Assembly (NCBI GenBank): GCA_001443375.1
Contig: LDXM01000001.1
Location: 24,533-88,532 of the forward strand
DNA length: 64,000 nt
Source: Chloroflexi bacterium CSP1-4
GTDB lineage: Bacteria; Chloroflexota; Limnocylindria; Limnocylindrales; CSP1-4
Reading direction: 5' to 3'
Notes under the pieces: generated by a model
Told to the model about the DNA's origin: nothing
The model's database searches: none
The model's input: only the letters and a program-made list of their open reading frames with translations
Shown: piece after piece, positions 16,515 through 23,972 of the stretch
Layout of the letters: every line of letters begins with the position of its first letter
Numbering within the stretch: position 1 is the first letter of the stretch
Position numbers and translations under genes: made by a program

Positions 16515-16889
16515 TCAGCGGTTCCTGGTCGGGTCGCCCTTCGCCGCGTTGAGCGCGACAGCCTGGCGCACCCAGGCGGTGAAGACGTCGGGGCGCATCT
16601 GGTCCGGGGCCGTGATCGTCACGTGGCGCATCCGATCACCGTCACCGATCAGCAGTCCTTCCGGGTCGTCGAGGTCGGCCCCGCGCCAGAAGCCGAAGTT
16701 CACCTGGCGCGGGAAGGCCTTGATGTAGGCGAAGGGCCCGTGCGACTCGAAGACGGGCTGCGCCCACTTGATCGACTCGCGGGTCTCCGGTGCCGCCTCG
16801 CGGATGAGGTGGCGGAGGGCGGCGACGATCTCGCCCCGCCAGTCACCGAGCCCGAGGATGTAGGCATCGATCGTCTTCTCAGCAGCCAA
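16515..16889 (-). CDS. DUF1801 domain protein
   Basis: 124-residue protein with the DUF1801 pattern: LRHLIREAAPETRESIKWAQP, then FAYIKAFPRQVNFGFWRGA. The family is small, cytosolic and of uncertain role. Translation starts at a TTG (16889) with GGAGG six bases upstream. It lies just downstream of the amino-acid ABC transporter operon and may be co-transcribed with it. Confidence 0.75.
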   Translation of the reverse strand: MAAEKTIDAYILGLGDWRGEIVAALRHLIREAAPETRESIKWAQPVFESHGPFAYIKAFPRQVNFGFWRGADLDDPEGLLIGDGDRMRHVTITAPDQMRPDVFTAWVRQAVALNAAKGDPTRNR

Positions 16890-16940
16890 GGCCAGCCTCC
16901 GGAACGTGTGCCCGCGACGCGCCCCGTGTCGTGGCGCCCT

Positions 16941-17768
16941 TCACCGGGCGAGCAGCCGCGCCAGGAACTGCCGCGTGCCGGGATTCCGGGGTGCATCGAG
17001 GACCTGTTCCGGCGGCCCGGCCTCGGCGAAGCTCCCGTCCTCCATGTAGTACACGCGATCGGCCGCCTCGCGTGCGAAGGCCATCTCGTGCGTCACGACG
17101 ATCATTGTCGTCCCTTCGTGGGCCAACGTCTCCATCACCTTGAGGACCTCGCCGACGAGCTCCGGGTCGAGGGCGCTCGTCGGCTCGTCGAAGAGGAGGA
17201 CCTTCGGCTCCATCGAGAGCGCGCGGGCGATGGCGACCCGCTGCCGCTGTCCGCCGGACAGCCGGTCCGGATACTCGTCCCGCTTCTCCGTCAGACCCAC
17301 CTTGGCGAGGTTCCGCTCGGCGCGTTCGACGGCCTCCGCTCGACGCATGCCCAGGACATGGATGGGCGCCTCGATGAGGTTGTCGATGACCTTGAGGTGC
17401 GGGAAGAGGTTGAACTCCTGGAAGACCATGCTGGCGCGGATGCTGATCTGGCGGACCTGCTCCCGATGCTGGCGGCCACGCCGGCCGAGCGGGTCGGCCT
17501 CCACGCGCAGGCCGTCCACCTCGATCGAGCCGACGGTCGGCTCTTCGAGGAAGTTGATGCAGCGTAGCAGCGTGCTCTTCCCGGAGCCCGATCGCCCGAC
17601 GACGCAGATCGTCTCGCGCGGGTAGACCTCCAACGAGCAGCCGCGCAGGACGTGGTTGTCACCGAAGTACTTCTCGAGGCGGTCCACTCGGACGATCGGC
17701 GCCGCGCCGGGCGGCACCAGGCGTCCGGGGATGGCGTACGGGTCGATGGGAGCGGGACGCGTCGTCAT
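16941..17768 (-). CDS. polar amino-acid ABC transporter, ATP-binding protein
   Basis: GlnQ/HisP-type ATPase of 275 residues energising amino-acid import. Walker A GRSGSGKST, Q-loop MVFQEFNLFPHL, signature LSGGQRQRVAIARAL and Walker B VLLFDEPTSALDP are all intact, as is the H-loop VTHEM. Its ATG overlaps the stop of the upstream permease by four bases. It is third in the operon after the binding protein and permease. Confidence 0.94.
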   Translation of the reverse strand: MTTRPAPIDPYAIPGRLVPPGAAPIVRVDRLEKYFGDNHVLRGCSLEVYPRETICVVGRSGSGKSTLLRCINFLEEPTVGSIEVDGLRVEADPLGRRGRQHREQVRQISIRASMVFQEFNLFPHLKVIDNLIEAPIHVLGMRRAEAVERAERNLAKVGLTEKRDEYPDRLSGGQRQRVAIARALSMEPKVLLFDEPTSALDPELVGEVLKVMETLAHEGTTMIVVTHEMAFAREAADRVYYMEDGSFAEAGPPEQVLDAPRNPGTRQFLARLLAR

Positions 17769-18586
17769 CGCCTGCGGTCCCCGGCCGCCATGCGCTTCTC
17801 CAGTCGGTCCTGGAAGAGCGAGAAGACGATGGTCAGGATCCAGTAGATGAGCGCGGCGATGAGCAGCGTCTGCATCGACTGGAAGCGCGGCCGCCCGACC
17901 GTCTGGGCGCGCCACAGGAGGTCCTGGACGGCGATCGTCGAGGCCAGCGCGGTGTCCTTCATCATCGAGATGAACTCGTTGCCGATGGCCGGCGTGATGA
18001 TCCGCACGGCCTGCGGCAGGACGATGCGGCGCATCGTGAGACGCTCGGTCATGCCCAGCGAACGAGCGGCCTCGTACTGCCCGGTCGGGACCGCCTCGAT
18101 GCCCGCGCGGAAGATCTCCGTCAGGTACGCGCCGTAGTTGAAGCCGAGGGCGATGACGGCCGTCCAGTAGCCGTCGATGACGATGCCGGCCTGGGGCAGG
18201 GCCAGGTAGACGAACAGGATCTGGAGGAGCAGCGGGGTGCCGCGTACGAGCGAGACATAAAAGGTCGCGATGGCGTAGAGGATGGGCAGGCGTGAGATGC
18301 GGCCGAGCGCGCCGAGCACCGCGAGGAACACCGCCAGGGCGATGGCCAGCACCGCGAGGGTCATGGTGATCGGCACGCCGCCGAGGATGAAGCCCAGGTA
18401 GGTCCCGATCAGCTCGGCGTTGAAGCCGATCGTTCCCGCGATGAACCCGATGAGCGCCGCCAGGATGGCTGCCCAGACGAGCGCGAACTGGAGCCGGAAG
18501 CCGAGCCGGCGGCGCCGGTCGTTCTCGCGGATGCGCAGGAGGATATCCGGCTCTCGCCGCTCGGCTTCCGAAGCCCTGAAGCTCAT
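17765..18586 (-). CDS. polar amino-acid ABC transporter, permease
   Basis: HisM/GlnP-type membrane subunit of 273 residues with about five membrane segments and the coupling motif EAARSLGMTERLTMRRIVLP. VRGTPLLLQILFVYLAL is typical of the family. The chosen ATG at 18586 has a G-rich stretch upstream; an ATG five codons earlier (18601) is also possible. A single permease gene suggests a homodimer. Confidence 0.92.
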   Translation of the reverse strand: MSFRASEAERREPDILLRIRENDRRRRLGFRLQFALVWAAILAALIGFIAGTIGFNAELIGTYLGFILGGVPITMTLAVLAIALAVFLAVLGALGRISRLPILYAIATFYVSLVRGTPLLLQILFVYLALPQAGIVIDGYWTAVIALGFNYGAYLTEIFRAGIEAVPTGQYEAARSLGMTERLTMRRIVLPQAVRIITPAIGNEFISMMKDTALASTIAVQDLLWRAQTVGRPRFQSMQTLLIAALIYWILTIVFSLFQDRLEKRMAAGDRRR

Positions 18587-18637
18587 CTCACGACCCCGCA
18601 TCCATGGTCGTGGCCATGGCGGTTCCCGATCGGCCGC

Positions 18638-19534
18638 CTATTCGCCGACCTTCGTGGTCAGGTCCACGCCGAACCACTTCTCGGAGAGTGCCTTGAGCGT
18701 GCCGTCGCTGTGCATGTCGGTGATGATCTTGTCGATGGCCGCGACGAGATCCGCGTGCGGCGGGCCTGACTTGTCGATGGCCACCGCCAGCTCCTCGTTG
18801 TAGACGGGGTCGCCCACCTTGACCATGGGCACCCCGGCGCCGATGGCCTGCTCGATGACCGTGTTCGAGGTGAGCATGCCGTCGGATTCTGTCCGGCCGG
18901 CCTGGATGGCCTCGGCGCAGTTCTGGTCCGTGGGAAGCTTGAATGCCGTGGCGCCAGCGGGCGGGGTCAGGGCCTTGATGGCGGGATCGAGCGTCCCCTC
19001 CAGCCAGTACTGGTAGGTCGTTGAGTCGCCGACGCAGATCGTCTTGCCGGCGAAACCGTCCAACGTGGTGATCCCGGACGCCTTGGTCGCGGCCAGCTGC
19101 GCCGGCGTGTAGTAATACGGGACGGAGAAGTCGAGGACCTTCGTGCGGTCGGCCAGGATCGTCATCGAGCCGACGCTGATGTCCCAGCGGCCGCCCCAGC
19201 TCCCGGCCGTGATGGTGTCCCAGCCGGGCGTGATGAACTCGACCTTCACTCCGAGCCCCGCCGCGATCTTGTTCGCGACGTCGATGTCGAAGCCCTCGTA
19301 CGTGCCGTCCGGTTTCAGCACGGACTGGGGCGCGTAGTTGGGATCGGTGGAGATGCGGATCGTCCCGGCCGTCTTCACGAGGGCCAGCAGGTCGTCCGGG
19401 TCTGGCGTGGCTGCAGGCACCGCAGTCGGCGACTCGGCCGGCGGTGCGGATGTCGCAGCGCCACCTGTAGAACAGGCGCCCGCTACGAGCACGGCACTCA
19501 CGAGGAGTGCGAGGAGGCGAGAGGTCGGGATCAT
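18638..19534 (-). CDS. polar amino-acid ABC transporter, substrate-binding lipoprotein
   Basis: 298-residue bacterial extracellular solute-binding protein family 3. A lipoprotein signal peptide ends at the lipobox-like VAGACST, followed by a low-complexity linker. The mature domain has IRISTDPNYAPQSV, GTYEGFDIDVANKIA and SEKWFG, typical of glutamine/cystine/arginine binders; the ligand cannot be assigned. The ATG at 19534 has GGAGGAG directly upstream. It leads the three-gene transporter operon. Confidence 0.92.
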   Translation of the reverse strand: MIPTSRLLALLVSAVLVAGACSTGGAATSAPPAESPTAVPAATPDPDDLLALVKTAGTIRISTDPNYAPQSVLKPDGTYEGFDIDVANKIAAGLGVKVEFITPGWDTITAGSWGGRWDISVGSMTILADRTKVLDFSVPYYYTPAQLAATKASGITTLDGFAGKTICVGDSTTYQYWLEGTLDPAIKALTPPAGATAFKLPTDQNCAEAIQAGRTESDGMLTSNTVIEQAIGAGVPMVKVGDPVYNEELAVAIDKSGPPHADLVAAIDKIITDMHSDGTLKALSEKWFGVDLTTKVGE

Positions 19535-19626
19535 GGCTCCTCCAGTCGACGGTCCCGGGGGCTGCTGCCGTGCCGACGGGCCGGGTCCGTAATTGCCTTC
19601 GGCGACCGGGCGGGTGCCCGGCGGCC

Positions 19627-19656
19627 ACACTACGCGGCAGCACGTGGCAACGTCAA
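19627..19656 (-). promoter_or_regulatory. promoter of the amino-acid transporter operon
   Basis: On the minus strand, TTGACG (19656-19651) and TAGTGT (19632-19627) are separated by 18 bases. The start would lie near 19620, about 85 bases before the binding-protein ATG. Confidence 0.6.
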
Positions 19657-19700
19657 GCGAGTTCATCGGATCGACGTGGGGTTCAGCCGCCGCGTGTGAA

Positions 19701-20120
19701 TCAGCCGATGCGCCGCTCGCCGACGATCTCCGCAGCACCCCAGGCGGCCACGGCGAGCCCGAGGGCTGCCAGCCAGAAGCCGAGGGCCCGGTCGGGCAGG
19801 CCAAGCGCATCGAGCTGCCAGAGCTGGACGGCGCGCAGCGCTAAGGCGGCGACGCCGATCGAGACCGCGAGCACGAAGCTGGCCGGGCGGTCGATGCCCA
19901 GGAGCTGGTCGCCGGCGGCGTAGGGCAGCGCGATCAGCGCCAGCACGGCCACCGCGGCGAGGAAGACGCCGATGCCGGCGCCGTCGAAGGCGTTGCTGGT
20001 GAGGGCCGGCAGGCCGCCTTCCCCGCCCACGCGATACCAGGGCAGGAAACAACCCAGGAGGACGAGGAGGGCGCCGCTCCCGGCCAGCAGCCGGCCGCGC
20101 CCGATGATGCGCCGGTTCAC
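19701..20120 (-). CDS. four-helix membrane protein downstream of hpt
   Basis: 139-residue protein with four hydrophobic segments; the first ends in GCFLPWYRVG, a pattern common in small uncharacterised membrane proteins whose first loop faces outward. The GTG start overlaps the hpt stop by four bases (GTGA), so it is translationally coupled to hpt. No function is recognised. Confidence 0.65.
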   Translation of the reverse strand: MNRRIIGRGRLLAGSGALLVLLGCFLPWYRVGGEGGLPALTSNAFDGAGIGVFLAAVAVLALIALPYAAGDQLLGIDRPASFVLAVSIGVAALALRAVQLWQLDALGLPDRALGFWLAALGLAVAAWGAAEIVGERRIG

Positions 20121-20677
20121 GTGCCGCCGTAGACCTCCGGCTTGAGCACGCCGATGTAGGGCAGATTGCGGTACCGCTCGCCGTAGTCGAGACCGTAGCC
20201 AACGACGAACTGGTCGGGGATCTCGAAGCCGCGGTAGTCGATAGGGATCTCCACAAGTCGCCGGGCGGGCTTGTCGAGCAGGGTACAGATGCGCAGCGAG
20301 CGCGGGTTCTTCCCCTTCAGGTAGCGCACGAGGTAGTTCAGCGTCAGGCCGGTGTCGATGATGTCCTCGACGACCAGCACGTCACGACCCTCGATCGAGG
20401 CCGAGAGATCCTTGAGGATGCGCACGAGCCCGGAGGTCTCGGTCGCCGTGCCTCCGTACGAGCTGACCTCCATGAGGTCGATCGTGACAGGGATGGAGAT
20501 GGCCCGCATCAGGTCGGCCATGAAGGGCAGCGAGCCCTTGAGGACGCTCACCAGCGTCAGCTCGCGACCGAGGTAGTCGGCGCTGAGGCGGGCGCCGAGC
20601 TCGATCACCTTCTGGCGGATCTGCTCCTCGCCGATGAGCACCTCGGCGACATCGTTGGCCAGCTCCGGTATGTGCAT
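20117..20677 (-). CDS. hpt: hypoxanthine phosphoribosyltransferase
   Basis: Salvages hypoxanthine (and usually guanine) to IMP/GMP with PRPP. The 186-residue protein carries the PRPP-binding motif VLVVEDIIDTGLTL (about residues 99-112), the SYGG loop and the C-terminal FVVGYGLDYGERYRNLPYIGVL. Bacterial hpt is often next to tilS and ftsH, but not here. It lies 38 bases downstream of the nuclease-like gene and is probably in the same transcript. Confidence 0.95.
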   Translation of the reverse strand: MHIPELANDVAEVLIGEEQIRQKVIELGARLSADYLGRELTLVSVLKGSLPFMADLMRAISIPVTIDLMEVSSYGGTATETSGLVRILKDLSASIEGRDVLVVEDIIDTGLTLNYLVRYLKGKNPRSLRICTLLDKPARRLVEIPIDYRGFEIPDQFVVGYGLDYGERYRNLPYIGVLKPEVYGGT

Positions 20678-20715
20678 CGTGCGCTCTCGTTCCTCTCGGG
20701 CGGGCGGTCAGTGGC

Positions 20716-21234
20716 TCAGGCGCCGGGGGCGGTCGTGGCGGCCGCCGCGCGACGGCGGCGGGCGCGTCGCTCCCCGCGGCGACGACGGGGCAGGGCCGCC
20801 GGGACGAGCTCGCCGGGCTCCCGCGGAGGCGGGACGTCGGTGACGCGGTCATCCTCCAGCTGCTCGTCGGCCGGCCGCGCCTGCCCCTCCTCGCCGGAGA
20901 GCGAACCGGCCAGGTCGAAGCGACCGTACTTCAGCAGCAGCGCCTTGAAGTCCTTGGCGTAGAAAAGCTTGATGCGGATGCCGGGATAGAGCTCGCGCAG
21001 GCGGCGCAGCTTGCGGTTCTTCTTGCGCACGAGGCTCTGTTTCAGCGTCGTCAGCTCGACGTACAGGTCGAGCTCGGGCAGGTAGAAGTCGGGGGAGAAG
21101 CTCTCCACGACGTCGCCGCCGAGGTTGAACAGGATGGGGAAGGTGCGCGGCTCGTACTGCCAGGCGACCTGGTAATAGTCGAGGATCCGCGCCAGCTCGA
21201 CCTCGCTGGCGTGGGCGAAGACCGGCCGATTCAC
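20716..21234 (-). CDS. possible PD-(D/E)XK-type nuclease-like protein
   Basis: 172-residue protein of unassigned function. After HASEVELARILDYY and YEPRTFPI, residues about 52-75 contain SPDFYLPELDLYVELTTLK, which has the spacing of the PD-(D/E)XK nuclease core (PD, ten residues, E-x-T, with a Lys three residues later). Thr replaces the usual Lys, so catalysis is uncertain. The tail is Arg/Ala-rich and may bind nucleic acid. The GTG start overlaps the zinc-ribbon gene stop as GTGA. Confidence 0.6.
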   Translation of the reverse strand: MNRPVFAHASEVELARILDYYQVAWQYEPRTFPILFNLGGDVVESFSPDFYLPELDLYVELTTLKQSLVRKKNRKLRRLRELYPGIRIKLFYAKDFKALLLKYGRFDLAGSLSGEEGQARPADEQLEDDRVTDVPPPREPGELVPAALPRRRRGERRARRRRAAAATTAPGA

Positions 21235-21587
21235 GCGCCGAGGCGCCCACCGGCGCGGCCGTCCGCGCCGAAGAGCGAGCGGAAATCGCCGTTGAACCGG
21301 CGCAGGAACCTGCGCATGGCCAGCACGTCGGCCGGCCCCAGGGATGGCGACCGCGCGCCCGGCGGCGACTCGGCCAGCTCGCCGACCTCGAGGCGCGCGG
21401 CGCGACCGCGGCCGACGACGGTGACGATGGCGTTCGCCTCGCGGCCGCAGGCGCGGCAGACGAAGTCGACGAAGGAGAGCCCGTCGCGCTGGGCGCGGAC
21501 GCGGATCTGCCCGTCGCGGTAGGAGCGGCCGCAGGTGGCGCAGTGGAGGGACGTGAGCCGCGTGCGGAGCCAGTCGGCGCCTTCCAT
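21231..21587 (-). CDS. zinc-ribbon protein upstream of the nuclease-like gene
   Basis: 118-residue protein with two cysteine pairs, LHCATCGRSY and FVCRACGREA, forming a likely zinc ribbon in its first half; the second half is helical. It is translationally coupled to the PD-(D/E)XK-like gene, suggesting a functional pair. A TAGACT -10 element ends eight bases before the ATG and no Shine-Dalgarno is present, so the mRNA is predicted nearly leaderless. Confidence 0.65.
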   Translation of the reverse strand: MEGADWLRTRLTSLHCATCGRSYRDGQIRVRAQRDGLSFVDFVCRACGREANAIVTVVGRGRAARLEVGELAESPPGARSPSLGPADVLAMRRFLRRFNGDFRSLFGADGRAGGRLGA

Positions 21588-21595
21588 CGGACGCC

Positions 21596-21601
21596 AGTCT
21601 A
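21596..21601 (-). promoter_or_regulatory. -10 element of the zinc-ribbon operon
   Basis: TAGACT on the minus strand ends eight bases before the ATG at 21587. Confidence 0.45.
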
Positions 21602-21648
21602 GCCGTTCTCCGGGCGCCCCGGCAGGCGGGCGTCTCGCTGGGCGCTGC

Positions 21649-21666
21649 TATACTCCCCACCAGTAT
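21649..21666 (+). promoter_or_regulatory. csoR promoter with overlapping inverted repeat
   Basis: A TATACT -10 element at 21649-21654 is embedded in the inverted repeat ATACT (21650-21654), seven bases, AGTAT (21662-21666). The arrangement fits autorepression by the adjacent CsoR-family regulator, whose known operators are GC-centred repeats with ATAC/GTAT-type arms. Confidence 0.5.
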
Positions 21667-21689
21667 CACTCGCAGCGGAGGAGATAGCG

Positions 21690-22025
21690 GTGCCCACGGG
21701 CGACGCCACCGTGCACTTTCGGCACAGCTACTCGAAGGACCGCGCCCAGCTCCTGCGCCGGCTCTCGCGCATGGAGGGTCAGGTGCGGGGCATCGGCCGC
21801 ATGATCGAGCGAGACGAGTACTGCATCGACATCCTGCAGCAGACGGCCGCCCTGCGCGCCGCCGTCGATGCCATCTCGCTCCTCTTGATGGAAGACCACG
21901 TCGCCGGCTGCCTGCGCCACGCGGTCGAGAGCGGGGACGCCGCCGCCTACACCGAAGAAGTGATGGAGGTCGTGCGTCGCTCCATGGGCCGGCCCATCCG
22001 CACCGCCCGGGCTGCCGCGGACTGA
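21690..22025 (+). CDS. csoR: CsoR/RcnR-family metal-sensing repressor, probably Cu(I)
   Basis: 111-residue all-helical repressor of the DUF156 family. The conserved start LLRRLSRMEGQVRGIGRMIE is followed by Cys45, His70 and Cys74, the Cys-His-Cys spacing of copper-sensing CsoR rather than the pattern of FrmR or RcnR. The GTG at 21690 has GGAGGAG upstream. No copper ATPase or chaperone is adjacent, so regulated genes must be elsewhere; the nearest copper protein is the cupredoxin at 43.5 kb. Confidence 0.85.
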   Translation: MPTGDATVHFRHSYSKDRAQLLRRLSRMEGQVRGIGRMIERDEYCIDILQQTAALRAAVDAISLLLMEDHVAGCLRHAVESGDAAAYTEEVMEVVRRSMGRPIRTARAAAD

Positions 22026-22064
22026 CCACGCCCCTTCCACAGGCGACCAGGCGCGACGGGCGAC

Positions 22065-22105
22065 TTATCCACCACTTCGCCGATGGTGGAGAAGCTCGTG
22101 GATAA
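22065..22105. other. two DnaA-box-like sequences in inverted orientation
   Basis: TTATCCACC at 22065-22073 and the complement of TTATCCACG at 22097-22105, each one mismatch from TTATNCACA. They also form an 8-bp inverted repeat, and an inner repeat TCCACCA/TGGTGGA lies between. The rest of the csoR-rsmG gap (22026-22263) shows no gene. rsmG is often near the origin in other bacteria, but dnaA, dnaN and parAB are not in this window. Confidence 0.4.
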
Positions 22106-22263
22106 CCCGGTTGACGCGGCTCCGGAGCTCGACCAGATTTGCCCGGCACCTAGTGACGCCGGGACGCCGGCGTCGGGGCCGAGTAGGGTAACGTGGCCCG
22201 CGAGGCGACCGGGGAGACCCGGCCGACGGACCGGATGGGCGGCGGAAGACTGAAAGGTCGACG

Positions 22264-23196
22264 GTGCGAGAAGCGTCTCCACGTCGGGGGCGGAGGCCGT
22301 ACGCGGCGCGGGACTCGATGCCTGAAGAGGGCCCGTCCGCCTGGGTCGGTTCGCCCTCGACGCGCGTCCGGCCGATCTCGCCCGAGCGCCCCCCGCCCCC
22401 CAGCGATCCCGATGCCTGCCCACCCCTCGACGCCACGTACGCGACCGCCCTGGACCGCGCCCTCGCCACGGCGGGCCTGGTCCTCGATCCGGCGGCGCGG
22501 GCGGGCATCGACGCCCACGCGCGGCTCCTCGTGGCCTGGAACGCCGCCATCAACCTCACCGCCATCCGTGTCCCCGCGGCCGTCGCGCTCGAACACGTCG
22601 CCGATTCCCTGAGCGCCCTGCCGCTCCTGCGCGCCGCCGGCGCGCCCGGGCGACCGACCCTCCTCGACCTCGGGAGCGGCGGCGGTTATCCCGGCCTGCC
22701 GCTCGGCCTGGCCCTCCCGGCCGGGCGACTCGCGCTCGTGGAATCGGTCGCCAAGAAGGCGCGTTTCCTCGACGTCGCCGGGCGGGCCGCCGCGGCGGCG
22801 ATGCGCGCAGCAGGCGGCGAGCCGCCCACGGTCGAGGCGCTCGCGACGCGCGCCGAGGCGCTCGCGACCGACGCGGCGCACCGCGGCCGCTGGGACGTCG
22901 TCACGGCGAGGGCCGTGGCGGCCCTGGACGAGCTCGTGGAGCTGGCCTTGCCGCTCGTCGCGGTGGGTGGCCTGCTCGTGGCCTGGAAGCGCGACGCGGG
23001 CGACGGGGCGCTTGACGCGGAGGTCGCGGCAGCCGGGCCCATCCTGGCCGCGGCCGGCGGCAAGCTGGAGACCGTCGAGCGGGTGAGCGTGCCGGGTCTC
23101 GAGGATCACCGGCTGGTCGTGGTGCGCGCCATGGCCCCCGCGCCGGCGCGCTTCCCGCGCTCGCCGGCCGAGCGGCGCCGCGGCCGGGGCGGCTGA
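22264..23196 (+). CDS. rsmG: 16S rRNA (guanine527-N7)-methyltransferase
   Basis: SAM-dependent methyltransferase (GidB) acting on the small ribosomal subunit. The core has WNAAINLTAI, HVADSLSALP, the SAM motif LLDLGSGGGYPGLPLGLA, LVESVAKKARFLD and VVTARAVAALDELVELALPL. From the GTG at 22264 (GAAAGG six bases upstream) the protein has 310 residues, about 70 more than usual because of a Pro/Arg-rich N-terminal extension. The ATG at 22318 is an alternative start without a ribosome-binding site. Confidence 0.92.
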   Translation: MREASPRRGRRPYAARDSMPEEGPSAWVGSPSTRVRPISPERPPPPSDPDACPPLDATYATALDRALATAGLVLDPAARAGIDAHARLLVAWNAAINLTAIRVPAAVALEHVADSLSALPLLRAAGAPGRPTLLDLGSGGGYPGLPLGLALPAGRLALVESVAKKARFLDVAGRAAAAAMRAAGGEPPTVEALATRAEALATDAAHRGRWDVVTARAVAALDELVELALPLVAVGGLLVAWKRDAGDGALDAEVAAAGPILAAAGGKLETVERVSVPGLEDHRLVVVRAMAPAPARFPRSPAERRRGRGG

Positions 23197-23200
23197 GCGC

Positions 23201-23206
23201 TACCCT
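23201..23206 (+). promoter_or_regulatory. -10 element of leaderless phosphoesterase transcript
   Basis: TACCCT ends exactly six bases before the GTG at 23213; no Shine-Dalgarno is present. Confidence 0.5.
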
Positions 23207-23212
23207 CTGGCC

Positions 23213-23935
23213 GTGCGCATCGCCGTCCTCTCGGACATCCACGGCAACCTGCCGGCGCTCGACGCGGTCCTCGAAGCCCTCGCCCCGTTCGATGCCGTCT
23301 GGCAGCTTGGGGACGTCGTGGGCTACGGGCCCCAGCCGGACGAGGTCGTGGCCCGCCTGGTCGACGTCGGGGCGACGGGTGTCCGCGGCAATCACGACGC
23401 CGCGGCGATCGGCGAGCTCGAAACCAGCGCCTTCAACACCGACGCACGCACAGCCGTGCTGTGGACCGGGACGCACATCGGCGCAGGGACCCGCAGGTGG
23501 CTCGCTGCGCTGCCGGAGACGAGCTCGAAGGACGGCTTCACGCTCGCTCACGGCAGCCTGCGCGACCCGACCTGGGAGTATGTGCTGACCACCCCGGCTG
23601 CCCGCGCCAGCCTCGCCATCCTCACCACGGCGCACGCCTTCATCGGCCACACCCACGTGCCGCTCGTCTTCCGCGAGGACGACGGGCTGGTCGAGATGCT
23701 CGCGCCCTCCGACGGGTCGCAGCTCCAGCTCGACGGCCGCCGGACGCTGCTCAACCCGGGCAGCGTGGGCCAGCCGCGTGACGGTGACCCCCGGGCGTCG
23801 GCGGTCCTCCTCGACACGGGCGCGGGCACGGTGGAATGGCGCCGCGTGCCCTACGACATCGCCACGACGCAGGCGCGCATGCGGGCGGTGGGCCTGCCGC
23901 CCCGACTCGTCGAGCGACTCGAGTATGGCCAGTGA
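23213..23935 (+). CDS. calcineurin-like metallophosphoesterase (YfcE/MJ0936 type)
   Basis: 240-residue dinuclear-metal phosphoesterase. Ordered motifs are present: SDIHGNLPAL (D-x-H), LGDVVGYGPQP (GD), GNHDAA (GNHD), LAHGS and GHTHVP (GHTH). Substrate is not predictable from sequence; relatives hydrolyse phosphodiesters. The GTG start is set by the leaderless -10 element. The following transporter gene starts close to or just inside its 3' end. Confidence 0.88.
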   Translation: MRIAVLSDIHGNLPALDAVLEALAPFDAVWQLGDVVGYGPQPDEVVARLVDVGATGVRGNHDAAAIGELETSAFNTDARTAVLWTGTHIGAGTRRWLAALPETSSKDGFTLAHGSLRDPTWEYVLTTPAARASLAILTTAHAFIGHTHVPLVFREDDGLVEMLAPSDGSQLQLDGRRTLLNPGSVGQPRDGDPRASAVLLDTGAGTVEWRRVPYDIATTQARMRAVGLPPRLVERLEYGQ

Positions 23936-23972
23936 CCCGTCCGCGCCCGACCGGCCACCGAGGCGACGCTCG

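Noticed and set aside
22026-22263. Replication origin
   Set aside because: Only two DnaA-like boxes, no AT-rich unwinding region, and no dnaA, dnaN, rpmH or parAB nearby.
23778-23972. Longer N-terminus of the KimA-like transporter reaching into the phosphoesterase gene
   Set aside because: The extra residues are Arg/Ser-rich shadow translation of the phosphoesterase; ATGs at 23925 and 23973 are the sensible starts.
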